A stretch of DNA of 64,000 nt from Aureimonas sp. AU12. Its GTDB lineage: Bacteria; Pseudomonadota; Alphaproteobacteria; Rhizobiales; Rhizobiaceae. A model generated the notes under the pieces. The model worked only from the letters and a program-made list of their open reading frames with translations, was not told the DNA's origin and ran no database searches. Every line of letters begins with the position of its first letter. The stretch's first letter is position 1. Shown here in pieces: positions 19,471-28,377 of the stretch. The translations under genes were made by a program, and so were the position numbers. The stretch is from assembly GCF_001463705.1 (NCBI RefSeq), contig NZ_BBWH01000033.1:1-64000 (forward strand), written 5' to 3'.

Positions 19471-20169
19471 TCAGTCCTCGGATTCGGTCTCGACCAGTTT
19501 CCAGTTCGGATCCTTCGAGCGCGTGTCGCGGGCGAAGGTCCAGACGTCGCGGACCTCGACCACGGTCTCGGGATCGCCGTCCACCACCTCGCCGCTGGCC
19601 TTCGTGGTGGCCGAGATGAGCTGCGAGACAATGCGCAGCGTCACGAAGGCCTCGCGGTCCTTCAGTTCGGCCGAGGCGATCGCGGCGTCGTTGATGCCGA
19701 CGAAGGAGGACTGCATCCGCTCGCCCCGCGCCTCGCGCTGGGTGATCGAGGCCTCGAAGCCCTGGTAGACGTCCGACGACAGGAGATTCTTCAGGAGCTT
19801 GCGGTCGCCATCGGCAAAGGCCGTCACCACCATCTCGTAGGCGACCTTGGCGCCGTCGAGGAAGGTCTTCACCTCGAAGGCGGGATCGGCGTCGCGGATG
19901 CGGCGCAGTTCGGCGTTGAGCGGCGTGCCGGGTTCGGCCAGCTTGTCGATGCCGTCGTAGATCCCGACCGCCGGGGTCTCGTCGGTGCCGACGCGGCGCG
20001 AGGGCAGGGTCACGACATTGCCCTGCTCGCGCGCGGCGCCCGTCTCGGGCGGCCGCGAGAACGGATCGAAGGGCGGCCGCTCCTGGCCGGTGCGACGGCC
20101 CAGCACGCTGCGCAGCTGATAGAGGACAATCGCCGCCACCACGATGAAGAAGATCGTCCCGAAGCCCAT
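19471..20169 (-). CDS. timA: Tim44-like adaptor protein TimA
   Basis: A 232-residue protein with one N-terminal membrane anchor (MGFGTIFFIVVAAIVLYQLR) and a C-terminal Tim44-like domain (about residues 85-230). The mitochondrial relative tethers Hsp70 to the import channel; bacterial TimA is a membrane-tethered protein whose interaction partners are less defined. It heads the timA-mltA-smr-xre operon and is divergent from fxsA, with secB just beyond, a conserved alphaproteobacterial neighbourhood. Confidence 0.9.
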   Translation of the reverse strand: MGFGTIFFIVVAAIVLYQLRSVLGRRTGQERPPFDPFSRPPETGAAREQGNVVTLPSRRVGTDETPAVGIYDGIDKLAEPGTPLNAELRRIRDADPAFEVKTFLDGAKVAYEMVVTAFADGDRKLLKNLLSSDVYQGFEASITQREARGERMQSSFVGINDAAIASAELKDREAFVTLRIVSQLISATTKASGEVVDGDPETVVEVRDVWTFARDTRSKDPNWKLVETESED

Positions 20170-20202
20170 GAAACCGTGTCTGCCTTACAAGAAGAATTTG
20201 AT

Positions 20203-20257
20203 GTCTCTCCATATAGAGACTCCCGGCCCTTCATTCAAATTCACGAAGACGCGTCTT
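20203..20257. promoter_or_regulatory. Divergent timA/fxsA control region with two palindromes
   Basis: The 183-bp space between divergent timA and fxsA is AT-richer than its surroundings. It contains an inverted repeat GTCTCT-ccatat-AGAGAC (20203-20220) and a perfect 12-bp palindrome AAGACGCGTCTT (20246-20257). They may be operators; no known consensus was matched. Confidence 0.4.
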
Positions 20258-20352
20258 ATCTCTGGTGCATCCGCTCTTGCCGAACGTGGGAAACCGATCC
20301 TTATCCTCACGCCGGCGCCCTCGCCCCGAATTGCCGGAGACCCGTTCCGCCC

Positions 20353-20883
20353 ATGCCGCTGATCCTCGTTCCCCTTGCGCTCCTGGCGCTGCCGCTTCTC
20401 GAGATCGGCGTGTTCATCTGGGTCGGCAACCATATCGGCGTCGGCTGGACGCTGGCACTGGTGCTGCTCTCGGTGGTGGTCGGCGCGACGCTCCTCAAGC
20501 GCCAGACCCTCTCGACGCTGGCGGCGGCCCGCGCCACCGCCCGCGCCGGCCGGGTGCCCGACCGGGAGATCGCCCACGGCGCGATGATCGCGCTGGCCGG
20601 CATCCTCCTGGTGCTGCCGGGCTTCGTCACCGATATCGCAGGCCTGCTCCTGTTCCTGCCGCCGGTGCGCGATCTCGTCTGGAACGCCGTGCGCCGTCGC
20701 ATCCGGGTCGTCGAGGTCGGCGGACGAAACGGCCCGGTCCGGCCCTACGAGCCCGCGCCGGACGTTCTCGACCTCAGCGGCGCCGAGTTCACGCGCCGCG
20801 ACGACGGCAGTCCCTGGGTGCGAATCGACGACGCAAGCCGCCGCAAGCCGGGCGGGCGCGACGATACGCCGACGGTACACTGA
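20353..20883 (+). CDS. fxsA: FxsA family membrane protein
   Basis: A 176-residue protein whose first 115 residues are the FxsA domain, with about three to four hydrophobic helices (PLLEIGVFIWVGNHIGVGWT, then a glycine-rich GAMIALAGILLVLPGFVTDI). E. coli FxsA relieves exclusion of phage T7 by the F plasmid when overproduced; its normal role is unclear. The C-terminal 50 residues are hydrophilic. The ATG at 20353 lies directly before the first helix. It is followed by secB on the same strand. Confidence 0.92.
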   Translation: MPLILVPLALLALPLLEIGVFIWVGNHIGVGWTLALVLLSVVVGATLLKRQTLSTLAAARATARAGRVPDREIAHGAMIALAGILLVLPGFVTDIAGLLLFLPPVRDLVWNAVRRRIRVVEVGGRNGPVRPYEPAPDVLDLSGAEFTRRDDGSPWVRIDDASRRKPGGRDDTPTVH

Positions 20884-21019
20884 CGGATGCGCATGCCGAG
20901 CCGCCCCGGCGCTGCAACTTGTCTCGCAGGAGCGCGCGTGATAGCTGCCGCACCGATCAAAGGCGCCGCGTGACGCCCCACCCGGCCCTCGCGCCGAACC
21001 CATGAACGGGAGGCTTTCC

Positions 21020-21520
21020 ATGTCCGAAACCGATCAGACGCCGATGAACGGCACCGACACCAGCGCACCGGCGCCCAACCTCAGCATCCTCGCCCAGTAC
21101 ATCAAGGATCTCTCCTTCGAGAGCCCGAAGGCGCCGGGTTCGCTGCGCGGCCAGACGAACGCGCCGGGCATCAACATCGGCGTCAATGTCGGCGCCAACG
21201 CGGTGCAGGGCGGCGACAACGAGTACGACGTGCGGCTGACGCTGAACGCGCGGGCCGGCGAAGGCGCCGAGACGCTGTTTCACGTGGAACTCGAATATGG
21301 CGGCGTCTTCCGCCTGACCGGCTTCCCGCAGGAGCACATGCTGCCGCTGCTCTTCATCGAGTGCCCGCGCCTGCTCTTCCCGTTTGCGCGCCAGATCGTC
21401 GCCGACGTCACCCGCAATGCCGGCTTCCCGCCGCTGATGATCGACCCCATCGACTTCTCGACGCTGTTCACCCAGCGCATGGCCGAAGAGCGGGCCCGTG
21501 CGCAGGTCCAGACCGTCTAA
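21020..21520 (+). CDS. secB: SecB export chaperone
   Basis: A 166-residue tetrameric cytoplasmic chaperone that keeps preproteins unfolded and hands them to SecA. Family signatures are [13 protein letters not shown] and the C-terminal block [15 protein letters not shown]. The ATG at 21020 is preferred over the one at 21002 because GGGAGG (21007-21012) sits at proper spacing before it. A parS-like sequence lies inside the coding region at 21276. A strong terminator follows. Confidence 0.96.
   Translation: MSETDQTPMNGTDTSAPAPNLSILAQYIKDLSFESPKAPGSLRGQTNAPGINIGVNVGANAVQGGDNEYDVRLTLNARAGEGAETLFHVELEYGGVFRLTGFPQEHMLPLLFIECPRLLFPFARQIVADVTRNAGFPPLMIDPIDFSTLFTQRMAEERARAQVQTV
21276..21291. other. 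parS-like ParB-binding site 2 (inside secB)
   Basis: TGTTTCACGTGGAACT matches the parS consensus at 14 of 16 positions and encodes part of LFHVELEY in SecB. It lies about 5 kb left of the proposed origin and carries the same A-to-G change at position 12 as site 1. Confidence 0.7.
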
Positions 21521-21547
21521 ACGACGCACGCTGATCGATCGCGAACG

Positions 21548-21578
21548 AAGGCGCCCCGGTCCCCGGCGGCGCCTTTTT
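21548..21578 (+). terminator. Rho-independent terminator of secB
   Basis: AAGGCGCC (21548-21555) pairs with GGCGCCTT (21568-21575), followed by a T run to 21578. It lies 28 bp after the secB stop. Confidence 0.88.
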
Positions 21579-21815
21579 CATATCCGGCGCTCCGATGCCG
21601 CCGGAACCCGACGCGGCTCCTCCGGACCATCACCACGGCGGCGGATCGACCACCGGGATCCCACGTCAAGCCCTGCGATTTCGGCGGCTACGCCTTTCGG
21701 GCGTGCCTCTACGTCCTTCTGCTGCACCGCAATATGTTCAACTTGCGCGTGCGAACGACTCCCCGGCTCCTGACGGGATCGGGGCTACGGCCCCCGATCG
21801 GGTCGGAGGCTTGCG

Positions 21816-22997
21816 ATGGCAGCGCGGTACCATGGTCTCGACGCGGCACGGGCGACCTTCATGCTGCTCGGCATCCCCTACCACGCGGCGATCGTCTACA
21901 ATCCCTATCGCGACTGGTCGGTCCACTCGCCCGAAACCTCGCCCGTGCTCGCGCTTCTGGCGGGCGCGATCAACTACTTCCGGATGCCGGCCTTCTTCCT
22001 CATCGCCGGCTTCTTCGCCGCGCTCCTCCTTGCCCGCAGCGCGGCGCCGGGGCGCTGGCTCGAAGGCCGCCTCCTGCGCCTCGGACTGCCGCTCGTCACG
22101 GCGGCGCTCCTCCTCAACCCCCTGCAGATGCTGGCGACCGGCTGGACCGACACCTTCTACGGCCTGCCGAACACAGCCGCCGCGGACCTCGCGCAGTTCG
22201 GACCCCAATGGGTGCGGCACCTCTGGTTCCTGCCGGTGCTCATGCTGCTGTGCTCGCTCGCGGCTCTCGCCTGGCTCGTCGCCGCGGCTGGGATCGAGCG
22301 GCTCGCGGCGCTCTATGGCCGGATGCTCGAGAGCCGGCCGCAGGCGACGCTCCTCGCCAGCGCCGCGGTCTGCGCCCTCGGCTGTCTCACCGCGGCGACG
22401 CTGCCGACGCTGCTGCACAGCCCGATGAAATACGCGGGCGATCTCCTCGACCTGCGCAACACGCTGTTCTACCTGCCGTTCTTCGCGCTCGGCGGCCTTC
22501 TCGGCGCGCGGCCCGCGAGCCTCGGGCCGTTCAACCGTTTCCAGCCATTTCTGCTGGCGCTGGCACTGGCCCTGATGGCGGTGCATGCGCTCGTCTGGGG
22601 CGTCGACACGCCTGCCGCCAATGCGGTGCGCGTCGCCTGCTCGGCCTTCGGCGGCCTGTTGATGGCGCAGTCGATCCTCGCGGGGCTCGAGCATTCGGCG
22701 GGGGTCGAGCGGCGCTGGGTCCGCTTTCTCGTAGACGCGTCGCTGACGATCTACCTGCTGCACCAGCCGGTGATCTCGCTTCTCGGCACGGGGCTCCTCT
22801 GGATCCACGCCGATCCGATCCTGGAATTTGCCGGGATCACCGCACTGACGCTCGCCATCACGCTTGCGGCCCATGCCCTTGTGATGCGCAGCGACGCCTT
22901 GCTCTTCCTCCTTAACGGGCGCTTGGCGCCTTCGAAGCCCACCCGAACGCGCGAGCCGGTTCCCGCTATCGGGCCGCCTCGACCGGCGGGGGAGTGA
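21816..22997 (+). CDS. Membrane acyltransferase family protein (Acyl_transf_3 / OpgC-like)
   Basis: A 393-residue protein with about ten transmembrane helices. The N-terminal MAARYHGLDAARATFMLLG and following H residue (IPYHAAIVY) are the hallmark of membrane-bound O-acyltransferases of the acyltransferase-3 group, which includes the glucan-succinylating OpgC/MdoC. Its acceptor may be a periplasmic glucan or other envelope glycan. A GGAGG (21804-21808) precedes the ATG at 21816. The 3' end overlaps dnaQ, which is convergent, by 32 bp. Confidence 0.88.
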   Translation: MAARYHGLDAARATFMLLGIPYHAAIVYNPYRDWSVHSPETSPVLALLAGAINYFRMPAFFLIAGFFAALLLARSAAPGRWLEGRLLRLGLPLVTAALLLNPLQMLATGWTDTFYGLPNTAAADLAQFGPQWVRHLWFLPVLMLLCSLAALAWLVAAAGIERLAALYGRMLESRPQATLLASAAVCALGCLTAATLPTLLHSPMKYAGDLLDLRNTLFYLPFFALGGLLGARPASLGPFNRFQPFLLALALALMAVHALVWGVDTPAANAVRVACSAFGGLLMAQSILAGLEHSAGVERRWVRFLVDASLTIYLLHQPVISLLGTGLLWIHADPILEFAGITALTLAITLAAHALVMRSDALLFLLNGRLAPSKPTRTREPVPAIGPPRPAGE

Positions 22998-23688
22998 GGA
23001 GCTTCGACCAGAGGCTGTCGGGGCCGAGCGTCGCGACGAAGCCGGCATGGGCCTCGCGCTCGGCGGCGGTCAGGCGGGGGGCCAGCGGCACGGGGCGCGG
23101 TGGAATGCGGATAGCGGCGAGCGCGACGCCACGCTCATCCAGCCCATCGGCATCGGTAACGAGCCGCAGCGCCGACTGCCGGCCGCCGATCAGCTCGATA
23201 TAGACCTGCGCCAGAAGCTCGCTATCGACGAGCGCGCCGTGCTTGTCGCGCTTCGTCGTATCGATCGAGAAGCGCGAGCAGAGCGCGTCGAGCGTCGCCG
23301 GCGCCATCGGAAACTTGCGCCGCGCCATCGGCAGCGTGTCGATCACGAGGCCCGGCTCGATCGCCGGGCGGCCGAGGCGGCCGAGTTCGGCATTGAGGAA
23401 GCGAACGTCGAAGGCGGCATTGTGGGCGATCAGCCGCGCGCCGTCGAAGAAGGCGGCAAAGTCCTCGACGATCTCGCCGAACACCGGCTTGTCGCGCAGG
23501 AACTCGTCGGAAATGCCGTGGATGTCGAAGGCGGACGGATCGACCTTGCGACCCTCGGGCCGGATGAAGCAGTGATATTCGCGGCCGGTCGGAATGTGGT
23601 TCCAGAGCTCGATACCGCCGATCTCGATGATGCGGTCGTCGGCAAAGTCGAGGCCGGTGGTTTCCGTGTCGAAGACGATCTCGCGCAT
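22966..23688 (-). CDS. dnaQ: DNA polymerase III epsilon subunit
   Basis: A 240-residue DEDDh 3'-5' proofreading exonuclease. Visible motifs are ExoI (FDTETTGLDFADD), ExoII (AHNAAFDVRFLN) and ExoIII with the catalytic His (HGALVDSELL). It associates with the alpha and theta subunits of the replicative polymerase. It lies in the conserved maf-aroE-coaE-dnaQ group transcribed away from the origin. The 3' end overlaps the convergent acyltransferase gene. Confidence 0.96.
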   Translation of the reverse strand: MREIVFDTETTGLDFADDRIIEIGGIELWNHIPTGREYHCFIRPEGRKVDPSAFDIHGISDEFLRDKPVFGEIVEDFAAFFDGARLIAHNAAFDVRFLNAELGRLGRPAIEPGLVIDTLPMARRKFPMAPATLDALCSRFSIDTTKRDKHGALVDSELLAQVYIELIGGRQSALRLVTDADGLDERGVALAAIRIPPRPVPLAPRLTAAEREAHAGFVATLGPDSLWSKLLTPPPVEAAR

Positions 23689-23772
23689 GGGGCCGGTCCT
23701 TGAGGTGCTCGAACCCTATCTCGGTGGTTTTCGGACCGCCCGCAAGCGCCTCCCCGCCGTTCTCCCCCGGAC

Positions 23773-24381
23773 TTAAATTCTTGTTCCCGCTTTGTTTTCA
23801 TCGCCCGTGAGGCCGGCGAGGATCGTCTCGACCTGTCGCCGCGCCCCCGCCAGTCCGTCCCCGGTTTCCACCACGAAATCGGCCCGCCGGCGCTTCTCGT
23901 CATCGGGCATCTGCTGCTTCAGGATCGCCTCGAAGCGCTCGGGCGTCATGCCGGGGCGGGCGAGAACGCGGGCCCGCTGCACCTCCGGCGGCGCGCTGAC
24001 GACGAGCGTGCGATCGACGCGCAACTCTCCGCCGGTCTCGAAGAGAAGCGGGATGTCGAGGACGGCCAAACGCGCGCCGGCCTCGCGCGCCTCGGCCAGG
24101 AACCTGACCTCCTCGGCGCGCACGAGCGGGTGGACGATGGCCTCGAGATCGCGGAGCGCCGCGGGGTCGCCGAGGACGCGGGTTCCCAGCATCCCGCGGT
24201 CCACCACGCCGCTACGCACCGTGCCGGGAAAGCGCGCCTCGATGAGCGGCGCGGCAGCGCCCGTATAGAGCCGGTGCACGGCAGCATCCGCCGAGTGGAC
24301 GGGGCAGCCGAGGTCCGCGAACATCTCGGCGGTGGTGGATTTGCCCATGCCGATCGAGCCGGTGAGGCCGAGGACGATCAT
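23773..24381 (-). CDS. coaE: Dephospho-CoA kinase
   Basis: A 202-residue kinase for the last step of coenzyme A synthesis, phosphorylating the ribose 3'-OH of dephospho-CoA. It begins [20 protein letters not shown] with an obvious P-loop, and has the lid/substrate region [11 protein letters not shown]. It is in the minus-strand run from maf to dnaQ. An 84-bp spacer separates it from dnaQ. Confidence 0.96.
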   Translation of the reverse strand: MIVLGLTGSIGMGKSTTAEMFADLGCPVHSADAAVHRLYTGAAAPLIEARFPGTVRSGVVDRGMLGTRVLGDPAALRDLEAIVHPLVRAEEVRFLAEAREAGARLAVLDIPLLFETGGELRVDRTLVVSAPPEVQRARVLARPGMTPERFEAILKQQMPDDEKRRRADFVVETGDGLAGARRQVETILAGLTGDENKAGTRI

Positions 24382-24393
24382 CGCGGAGCCCCT

Positions 24394-24861
24394 TCAGTCG
24401 TTGACGGCGAGCGCGAGGCGCCAACCCGGCCGCGTCTGTCGATCCGCGTCGAAGCGGTTCGAGCGCACGAGATGCTTCGCGGCCGCGAAAGGGGATGCGG
24501 CCTCGCCGTCGGCCCGTTGCCGGCGCCCGTCGATGACGGTGAAGGCGTCTGTGCCGTTGGCGGCCGCTGCGACCGGGCGCTGGGACGATCCGGCGACCGC
24601 CTCTCGCCCACACGCGGCGGGGAGCGGCTCGATCGCCTCCGTCAGGTCGCCCTCGTCGGCGAAGACGTTGCCGCGCCGGGCCTGCCGGATCCCCACCGCA
24701 ATCGCGAAACGAGCGGCGATGGCCGGGGCGTCGAACGCGCCGAAGTCTTCGGCATAGGCGGCGAACCGATGCCCGGTCGCATCGTCAGCGTCACGGGGAA
24801 CGCTGGACGCGGACGCAAAGAGCGAAGGCAGCGATCGGTGGTCCATCGGCGATGTCCTCAT
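24394..24861 (-). CDS. Hypothetical protein between aroE and coaE
   Basis: An unrecognised 155-residue reading frame in the 530-bp gap between aroE and coaE. The protein is rich in Ala, Arg and Asp, has no membrane segment and shows no motif known to me. It keeps the operon strand and begins 50 bp after aroE and ends 12 bp before coaE, which favours a real gene. In related genomes aroE and coaE are usually adjacent, so this may be lineage-specific. I chose the ATG at 24861; a TTG nine bases upstream and an ATG at 24846 are alternatives. Confidence 0.5.
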   Translation of the reverse strand: MRTSPMDHRSLPSLFASASSVPRDADDATGHRFAAYAEDFGAFDAPAIAARFAIAVGIRQARRGNVFADEGDLTEAIEPLPAACGREAVAGSSQRPVAAAANGTDAFTVIDGRRQRADGEAASPFAAAKHLVRSNRFDADRQTRPGWRLALAVND

Positions 24862-24911
24862 GAGGTCCAACCCCCTCCAGCATTGCCACAGCCGGCCGCG
24901 GCGCTTTCATG

Positions 24912-25817
24912 TCAGCCGGCGGCGATGTCGTCGAGAATACGCTGGCGCAACGCCTCGTCGACCGTCGGCCGTCGGCCGAACCACCGCTCGAATCCCGGCA
25001 CCGCCTGATGCAGGAGCATGCCGAGCCCGTCCGCCGTGCGATGGCCGCGGGCGCGCGCCTCCGACAGGATCGGGGTCTCCAGCGGCACGTAGACGATGTC
25101 GGTGACGAGCGAGCCCGCCGCCAGCCCGTCCAGCGACAGGGCCAGGTCGGACGCCGCCCCGCCGGCCTTGGCGGAGGGACGCGTGTTGACGAGCAGGTCG
25201 GTGCGGGCAAGCAGCCGGGCCGCTTCGTCCTCGCCATGCGCGGTGATGCGTACGCCTCGCCCCTCGAAAGCGCCGGCGATCGCCTCGGCCCGCGCCTTCG
25301 TGCGGTTGAGGACCGCGATCTCGGCGATCCCCGCTCCGCGCAGGGCCTCCACCACGGCCCGCGCGGCGCCCCCGGCGCCGAGCACCAGCGCCGTTCCCGC
25401 ATCGCGCCAGCCGAACAGGCGGGCGTCGAGATTGGCGGCGAAGCCGTAGGCGTCGGTGTTGCTGCCGACGAGCTGGCCGCGCTCGAACCAGAGCGTGTTG
25501 ACCGCGCCGATCGCCTCGGCCGCGCCGTCACGGCGCTCGACGAGCGCGAAGGCCGTCTCCTTGTGCGGAATGGTGACGTTGCCGCCCACCCATGCGCCGT
25601 CCTTCAAGGATATCAGGAAGTCCGCGAAATCCTCGGGCGCAACGGCGACGCGCTTATAAGAGCCGGCGAGGCCGAGGTCCTGAAGCCAGGAGCCGTGGAT
25701 CAGCGGCGAGCGCGAATGGGCGATCGGCCAGCCGGTGACGAAGGCGCGCGGGACCTCGGCCGGTGCCGAGCCCGATCTCGACAGGGGCTCTGCGAGAGGG
25801 CTGCCGGCCTCAGCCAT
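24912..25817 (-). CDS. aroE: Shikimate dehydrogenase
   Basis: A 301-residue NADPH-dependent enzyme reducing 3-dehydroshikimate to shikimate in aromatic amino-acid synthesis. Signatures are the substrate-binding [10 protein letters not shown], the catalytic-Lys segment NVTIPHKE and the dinucleotide loop [10 protein letters not shown]. The ATG at 25817 overlaps the maf stop by 8 bp, implying translational coupling; the first 25 residues are an extension and a later start is possible. Confidence 0.95.
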   Translation of the reverse strand: MAEAGSPLAEPLSRSGSAPAEVPRAFVTGWPIAHSRSPLIHGSWLQDLGLAGSYKRVAVAPEDFADFLISLKDGAWVGGNVTIPHKETAFALVERRDGAAEAIGAVNTLWFERGQLVGSNTDAYGFAANLDARLFGWRDAGTALVLGAGGAARAVVEALRGAGIAEIAVLNRTKARAEAIAGAFEGRGVRITAHGEDEAARLLARTDLLVNTRPSAKAGGAASDLALSLDGLAAGSLVTDIVYVPLETPILSEARARGHRTADGLGMLLHQAVPGFERWFGRRPTVDEALRQRILDDIAAG

Positions 25818-26409
25818 CGATCGTGCCCCGCGCGCGCAGTTCGGCGACGAGCGGCAGGATCGGCAGGCCGATGATGGTGAAGAAGTCGCCCTCGATGCGC
25901 TCCATCAGCTGGATGCCCTGCTTCTCGATCTGGTAGGCGCCGACGCTCGTCAGCGCGGCGTCGCCGACCTTGGCGAGGTAGCGGCCGATGAAGACCGGGG
26001 AGAGCGGACGCAGCGTGATGCGGGCGATGGCGACGTGGCGCCAGGTCACGACGCCGTCCTCGACGATCACCACGGCGCTGGCGAGCTGGTGCGTTCGGCC
26101 CGAGAGCTTCAGGAGCGTGCGCCGGGCGCCCTCCATGTCGGCGGGCTTGTGGAACATCTCGTCGCCGAGCGACAGGGTCTGGTCGGCGCCGATTACCAGC
26201 GCGCCACGATGGCGCACCGAGACGTCGGCGGCTTTCGCCTCGGCGAGGACGCCGGCAATGTCCTCCGGCGTCAGGCCGCTGTCGGCGAGCGGCGCCTCGA
26301 GCGCCCGCTCGTCGAGCGAGGACGGGTCGACGACGGCGTCGATGCCGGCATTCTTCAGGAGTTCGCGGCGGTGGATGCTGCCGGACGCCAGCACGATACC
26401 CTTCGTCAT
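25810..26409 (-). CDS. maf: Maf-like nucleotide pyrophosphatase
   Basis: A 199-residue Maf/Ham1-superfamily protein; such enzymes hydrolyse nucleoside triphosphates, including modified ones, to monophosphates and pyrophosphate. Visible motifs are [16 protein letters not shown] (S-x-R-R), [16 protein letters not shown] and the C-terminal [14 protein letters not shown]. It is the first gene left of the proposed origin and heads the maf-aroE-coaE-dnaQ run. In many relatives a pyruvate-phosphate-dikinase regulator gene lies between the origin and maf; it is absent here. Confidence 0.94.
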   Translation of the reverse strand: MTKGIVLASGSIHRRELLKNAGIDAVVDPSSLDERALEAPLADSGLTPEDIAGVLAEAKAADVSVRHRGALVIGADQTLSLGDEMFHKPADMEGARRTLLKLSGRTHQLASAVVIVEDGVVTWRHVAIARITLRPLSPVFIGRYLAKVGDAALTSVGAYQIEKQGIQLMERIEGDFFTIIGLPILPLVAELRARGTIDG

Positions 26410-26548
26410 GATGGTTCCCTCATCGAGTGATCGGCTCTGGCCAGTCGTTTCCGCGTATGGGTCGGAACGCCGACGTGACGATCCGCGTTCAGCAACCCTA
26501 ACGCCTGGAAAGGCGGGTTTCGCAAACCCTTTCGACCTTGCCGCCGCG

Positions 26549-26563
26549 TTAAGGGTTTGTTGA
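26549..26563. promoter_or_regulatory. CtrA-like binding site in the origin
   Basis: TTAA-N7-TTGA, one mismatch from the CtrA consensus TTAA-N7-TTAA. A weaker half-match (TTAA-N7-TAAG) follows at 26576. In Caulobacter, CtrA binding in the origin represses initiation. Confidence 0.5.
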
Positions 26564-26810
26564 AGATTGGAGGCTTTAATAAAGCCTAAGATCGGGTTCA
26601 GGAACCGGTCGGCACCGAAACGAGCCGGATTTTCCGGCTGAAACCGCCGATCGGGCCACGAAACTCACCCGGAGGCGGCGTTTTCGTCCCTCCGAACGGC
26701 CGGTCGGGCGGACTCGATTCGCTCGGGAACCGCAAGCGCCGTCTGGGTTTTTGCCCGGTGTTTCCGGCCCCCTGTGGGCAAGCGCGGACAAGTCGGCGAG
26801 TTGTCCCGCC

Positions 26811-26846
26811 CCCGTCCGTCATCCCGGGATAACCCGTCCGTCATCC
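26811..26846. repeat. 14-bp direct repeat leading into a DnaA box
   Basis: CCCGTCCGTCATCC occurs at 26811-26824 and 26833-26846, 22 bp apart. The second copy runs into the DnaA box TCATCCACA; the first would give only a degenerate box. Confidence 0.75.
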
Positions 26847-27034
26847 ACAGATCATACCCGCGGGAGGCTTGTGAAGAGCCGCTTGTGGACAACGGGCAAG
26901 ACGCCGTCTTGGCGCCTCGCTCATGAAGCCGTTTCATCCGGCTGATCAGAGGTTTGCGGACGCGGCGCCGAGGCGGGATAGAGGCAGCCGCGAGAGCCCG
27001 TTTTCGGGGCGCCTGTTGATCCCTGCTATCCACC

Positions 27035-27061
27035 GACTCATAGAATCAGAATCTCAGATTC
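27035..27061. other. Cluster of four GANTC (CcrM) sites beside the AT-rich stretch
   Basis: GACTC (27035), GAATC (27043), GAATC (27049) and GATTC (27057) lie within 27 bp, directly after a DnaA-like box. Two more (26711, 26716) lie upstream. GANTC is the target of the cell-cycle methyltransferase CcrM. Confidence 0.8.
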
Positions 27062-27226
27062 AAAGATTTCTTTGAAGAGAAGAGGCGACGCGGGAGAAGC
27101 CGGGACTAACTGGAGACCGATCGGCGCATCGGCCGGGAAAGGGCTGGACGCGACCGCCCCCACCCGTCATGCCCTCCTCTGGCAGCGCCCCCGGCGCCGC
27201 CCAACGATCCGAAGGTCTTCCTCGAC

Positions 27227-28246
27227 ATGGAACAGCGAAAGCTCCTGCGCGTCCTCTCCGGCGAGACGGTCTTCCCGCCCCCGGTCTGGCTGATGCGGCA
27301 GGCCGGTCGCTATCTCCCCGAGTACCGGGCGACGCGGGCCGCCGCCGGCTCGTTTCTCGACCTCTGCTACAATCCCGATCTCGCGACGGAAGTGACGCTG
27401 CAGCCGATCCGGCGCTTCGGCTTCGATGCGGCGATCCTCTTCTCCGACATCCTCGTGATCCCCGATGCGCTACGTCGCAACGTACGCTTCGTGGTCGGCG
27501 AGGGTCCGCAGATGGATCCGATCGCGCCGCACGAGATCGAGGCGCTCGACCCCGGCCGGGCCGAGACGCATCTCGCGCCCGTCATCGCCACGGTGGCGCG
27601 TCTTCGCGCCGAACTGCCGGCCGAGACCGCGCTCATCGGCTTCTGCGGCGCGCCCTGGACGGTGGCGACCTACATGATCGCCGGCCACGGGACGCCCGAC
27701 CAGGCGCCCGCCCGCCTCTTCGGCTATCGCCATCCGGAGGCGATGGACGCGCTGCTGGCCCTGCTGGCCGAGATGAGCGCCGAATACCTCATCCGCCAGC
27801 TGCAGGCCGGGGCGGACTGCGTGCAGATCTTCGACAGCTGGGCCGGGGTGCTGGACGAGCTCTCCTTCGAGCGCTTCTCGGTCGGCCCGACCCGGCGCAT
27901 TGTCGACCGGGTGCGCGCCGCCGTTCCGGGCGCGCGCATCATCGGCTTCGCCAAGGGCGCCGGGCCGCTGCTCGAGCGCTACCGCGCCGGCACCGGCGTC
28001 GACGCCATCGGTCTGGACTGGTCGGTGCCCTTCAGTCACGGCGCTGCCCTGCAGCGCGGCGGCCCGGTGCAGGGCAATCTCGATCCGCTGCGCCTCATCG
28101 CCGGCGGCCGGGCGCTGGACGAGGGCGTCGACGCCATCCTGGAGACGCTGGGCGGGGGGCCGCTGATCTTCAATCTCGGCCACGGCATCACCCCCGAGGC
28201 GCCGATCGCCCATGTCGAGGCGCTGCTGCGGCGCGTGCGCGGCTAG
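27227..28246 (+). CDS. hemE: Uroporphyrinogen decarboxylase
   Basis: A 339-residue haem-pathway enzyme converting uroporphyrinogen III to coproporphyrinogen III. The N-terminal [12 protein letters not shown] and the [14 protein letters not shown] segment are family signatures; the length is standard. It is the first gene right of the origin and is followed after 131 bp by hemJ, which acts later in the same pathway. The ATG at 27227 fits the conserved start. Confidence 0.97.
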   Translation: MEQRKLLRVLSGETVFPPPVWLMRQAGRYLPEYRATRAAAGSFLDLCYNPDLATEVTLQPIRRFGFDAAILFSDILVIPDALRRNVRFVVGEGPQMDPIAPHEIEALDPGRAETHLAPVIATVARLRAELPAETALIGFCGAPWTVATYMIAGHGTPDQAPARLFGYRHPEAMDALLALLAEMSAEYLIRQLQAGADCVQIFDSWAGVLDELSFERFSVGPTRRIVDRVRAAVPGARIIGFAKGAGPLLERYRAGTGVDAIGLDWSVPFSHGAALQRGGPVQGNLDPLRLIAGGRALDEGVDAILETLGGGPLIFNLGHGITPEAPIAHVEALLRRVRG

Positions 28247-28377
28247 CAGCGACCTGCGCCACGCGCGAAGGGCTGCGCGCGAGCAGCCGGGACATCGCGT
28301 CCGCTTTCGTCCGAAACGGTTCTCGACTAGGCAGAGCGGGACTGACGCCCGCTTTCCTCTTCCAGACAGGTTTCCCC

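Larger units (their letters stand above)
26410..27226. other. Probable chromosomal replication origin (oriC)
   Basis: An 817-bp region without a convincing gene between divergent maf and hemE, the classic alphaproteobacterial origin location. Near-consensus DnaA boxes are TGTGGGCAA (26773-26781), TCATCCACA (26841-26849), TGTGGACAA (26884-26892) and CTATCCACC (27026-27034). It also has a CtrA-like site, inverted repeats (CAAACCCTT at 26523 with AAGGGTTTG at 26551; AGGCTTTA-A-TAAAGCCT at 26571-26587), a 14-bp direct repeat and an AT-rich stretch at about 27036-27080 that could unwind. Flanking parS sites and nearby parAB agree with this. No origin activity can be shown from sequence. Confidence 0.85.
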
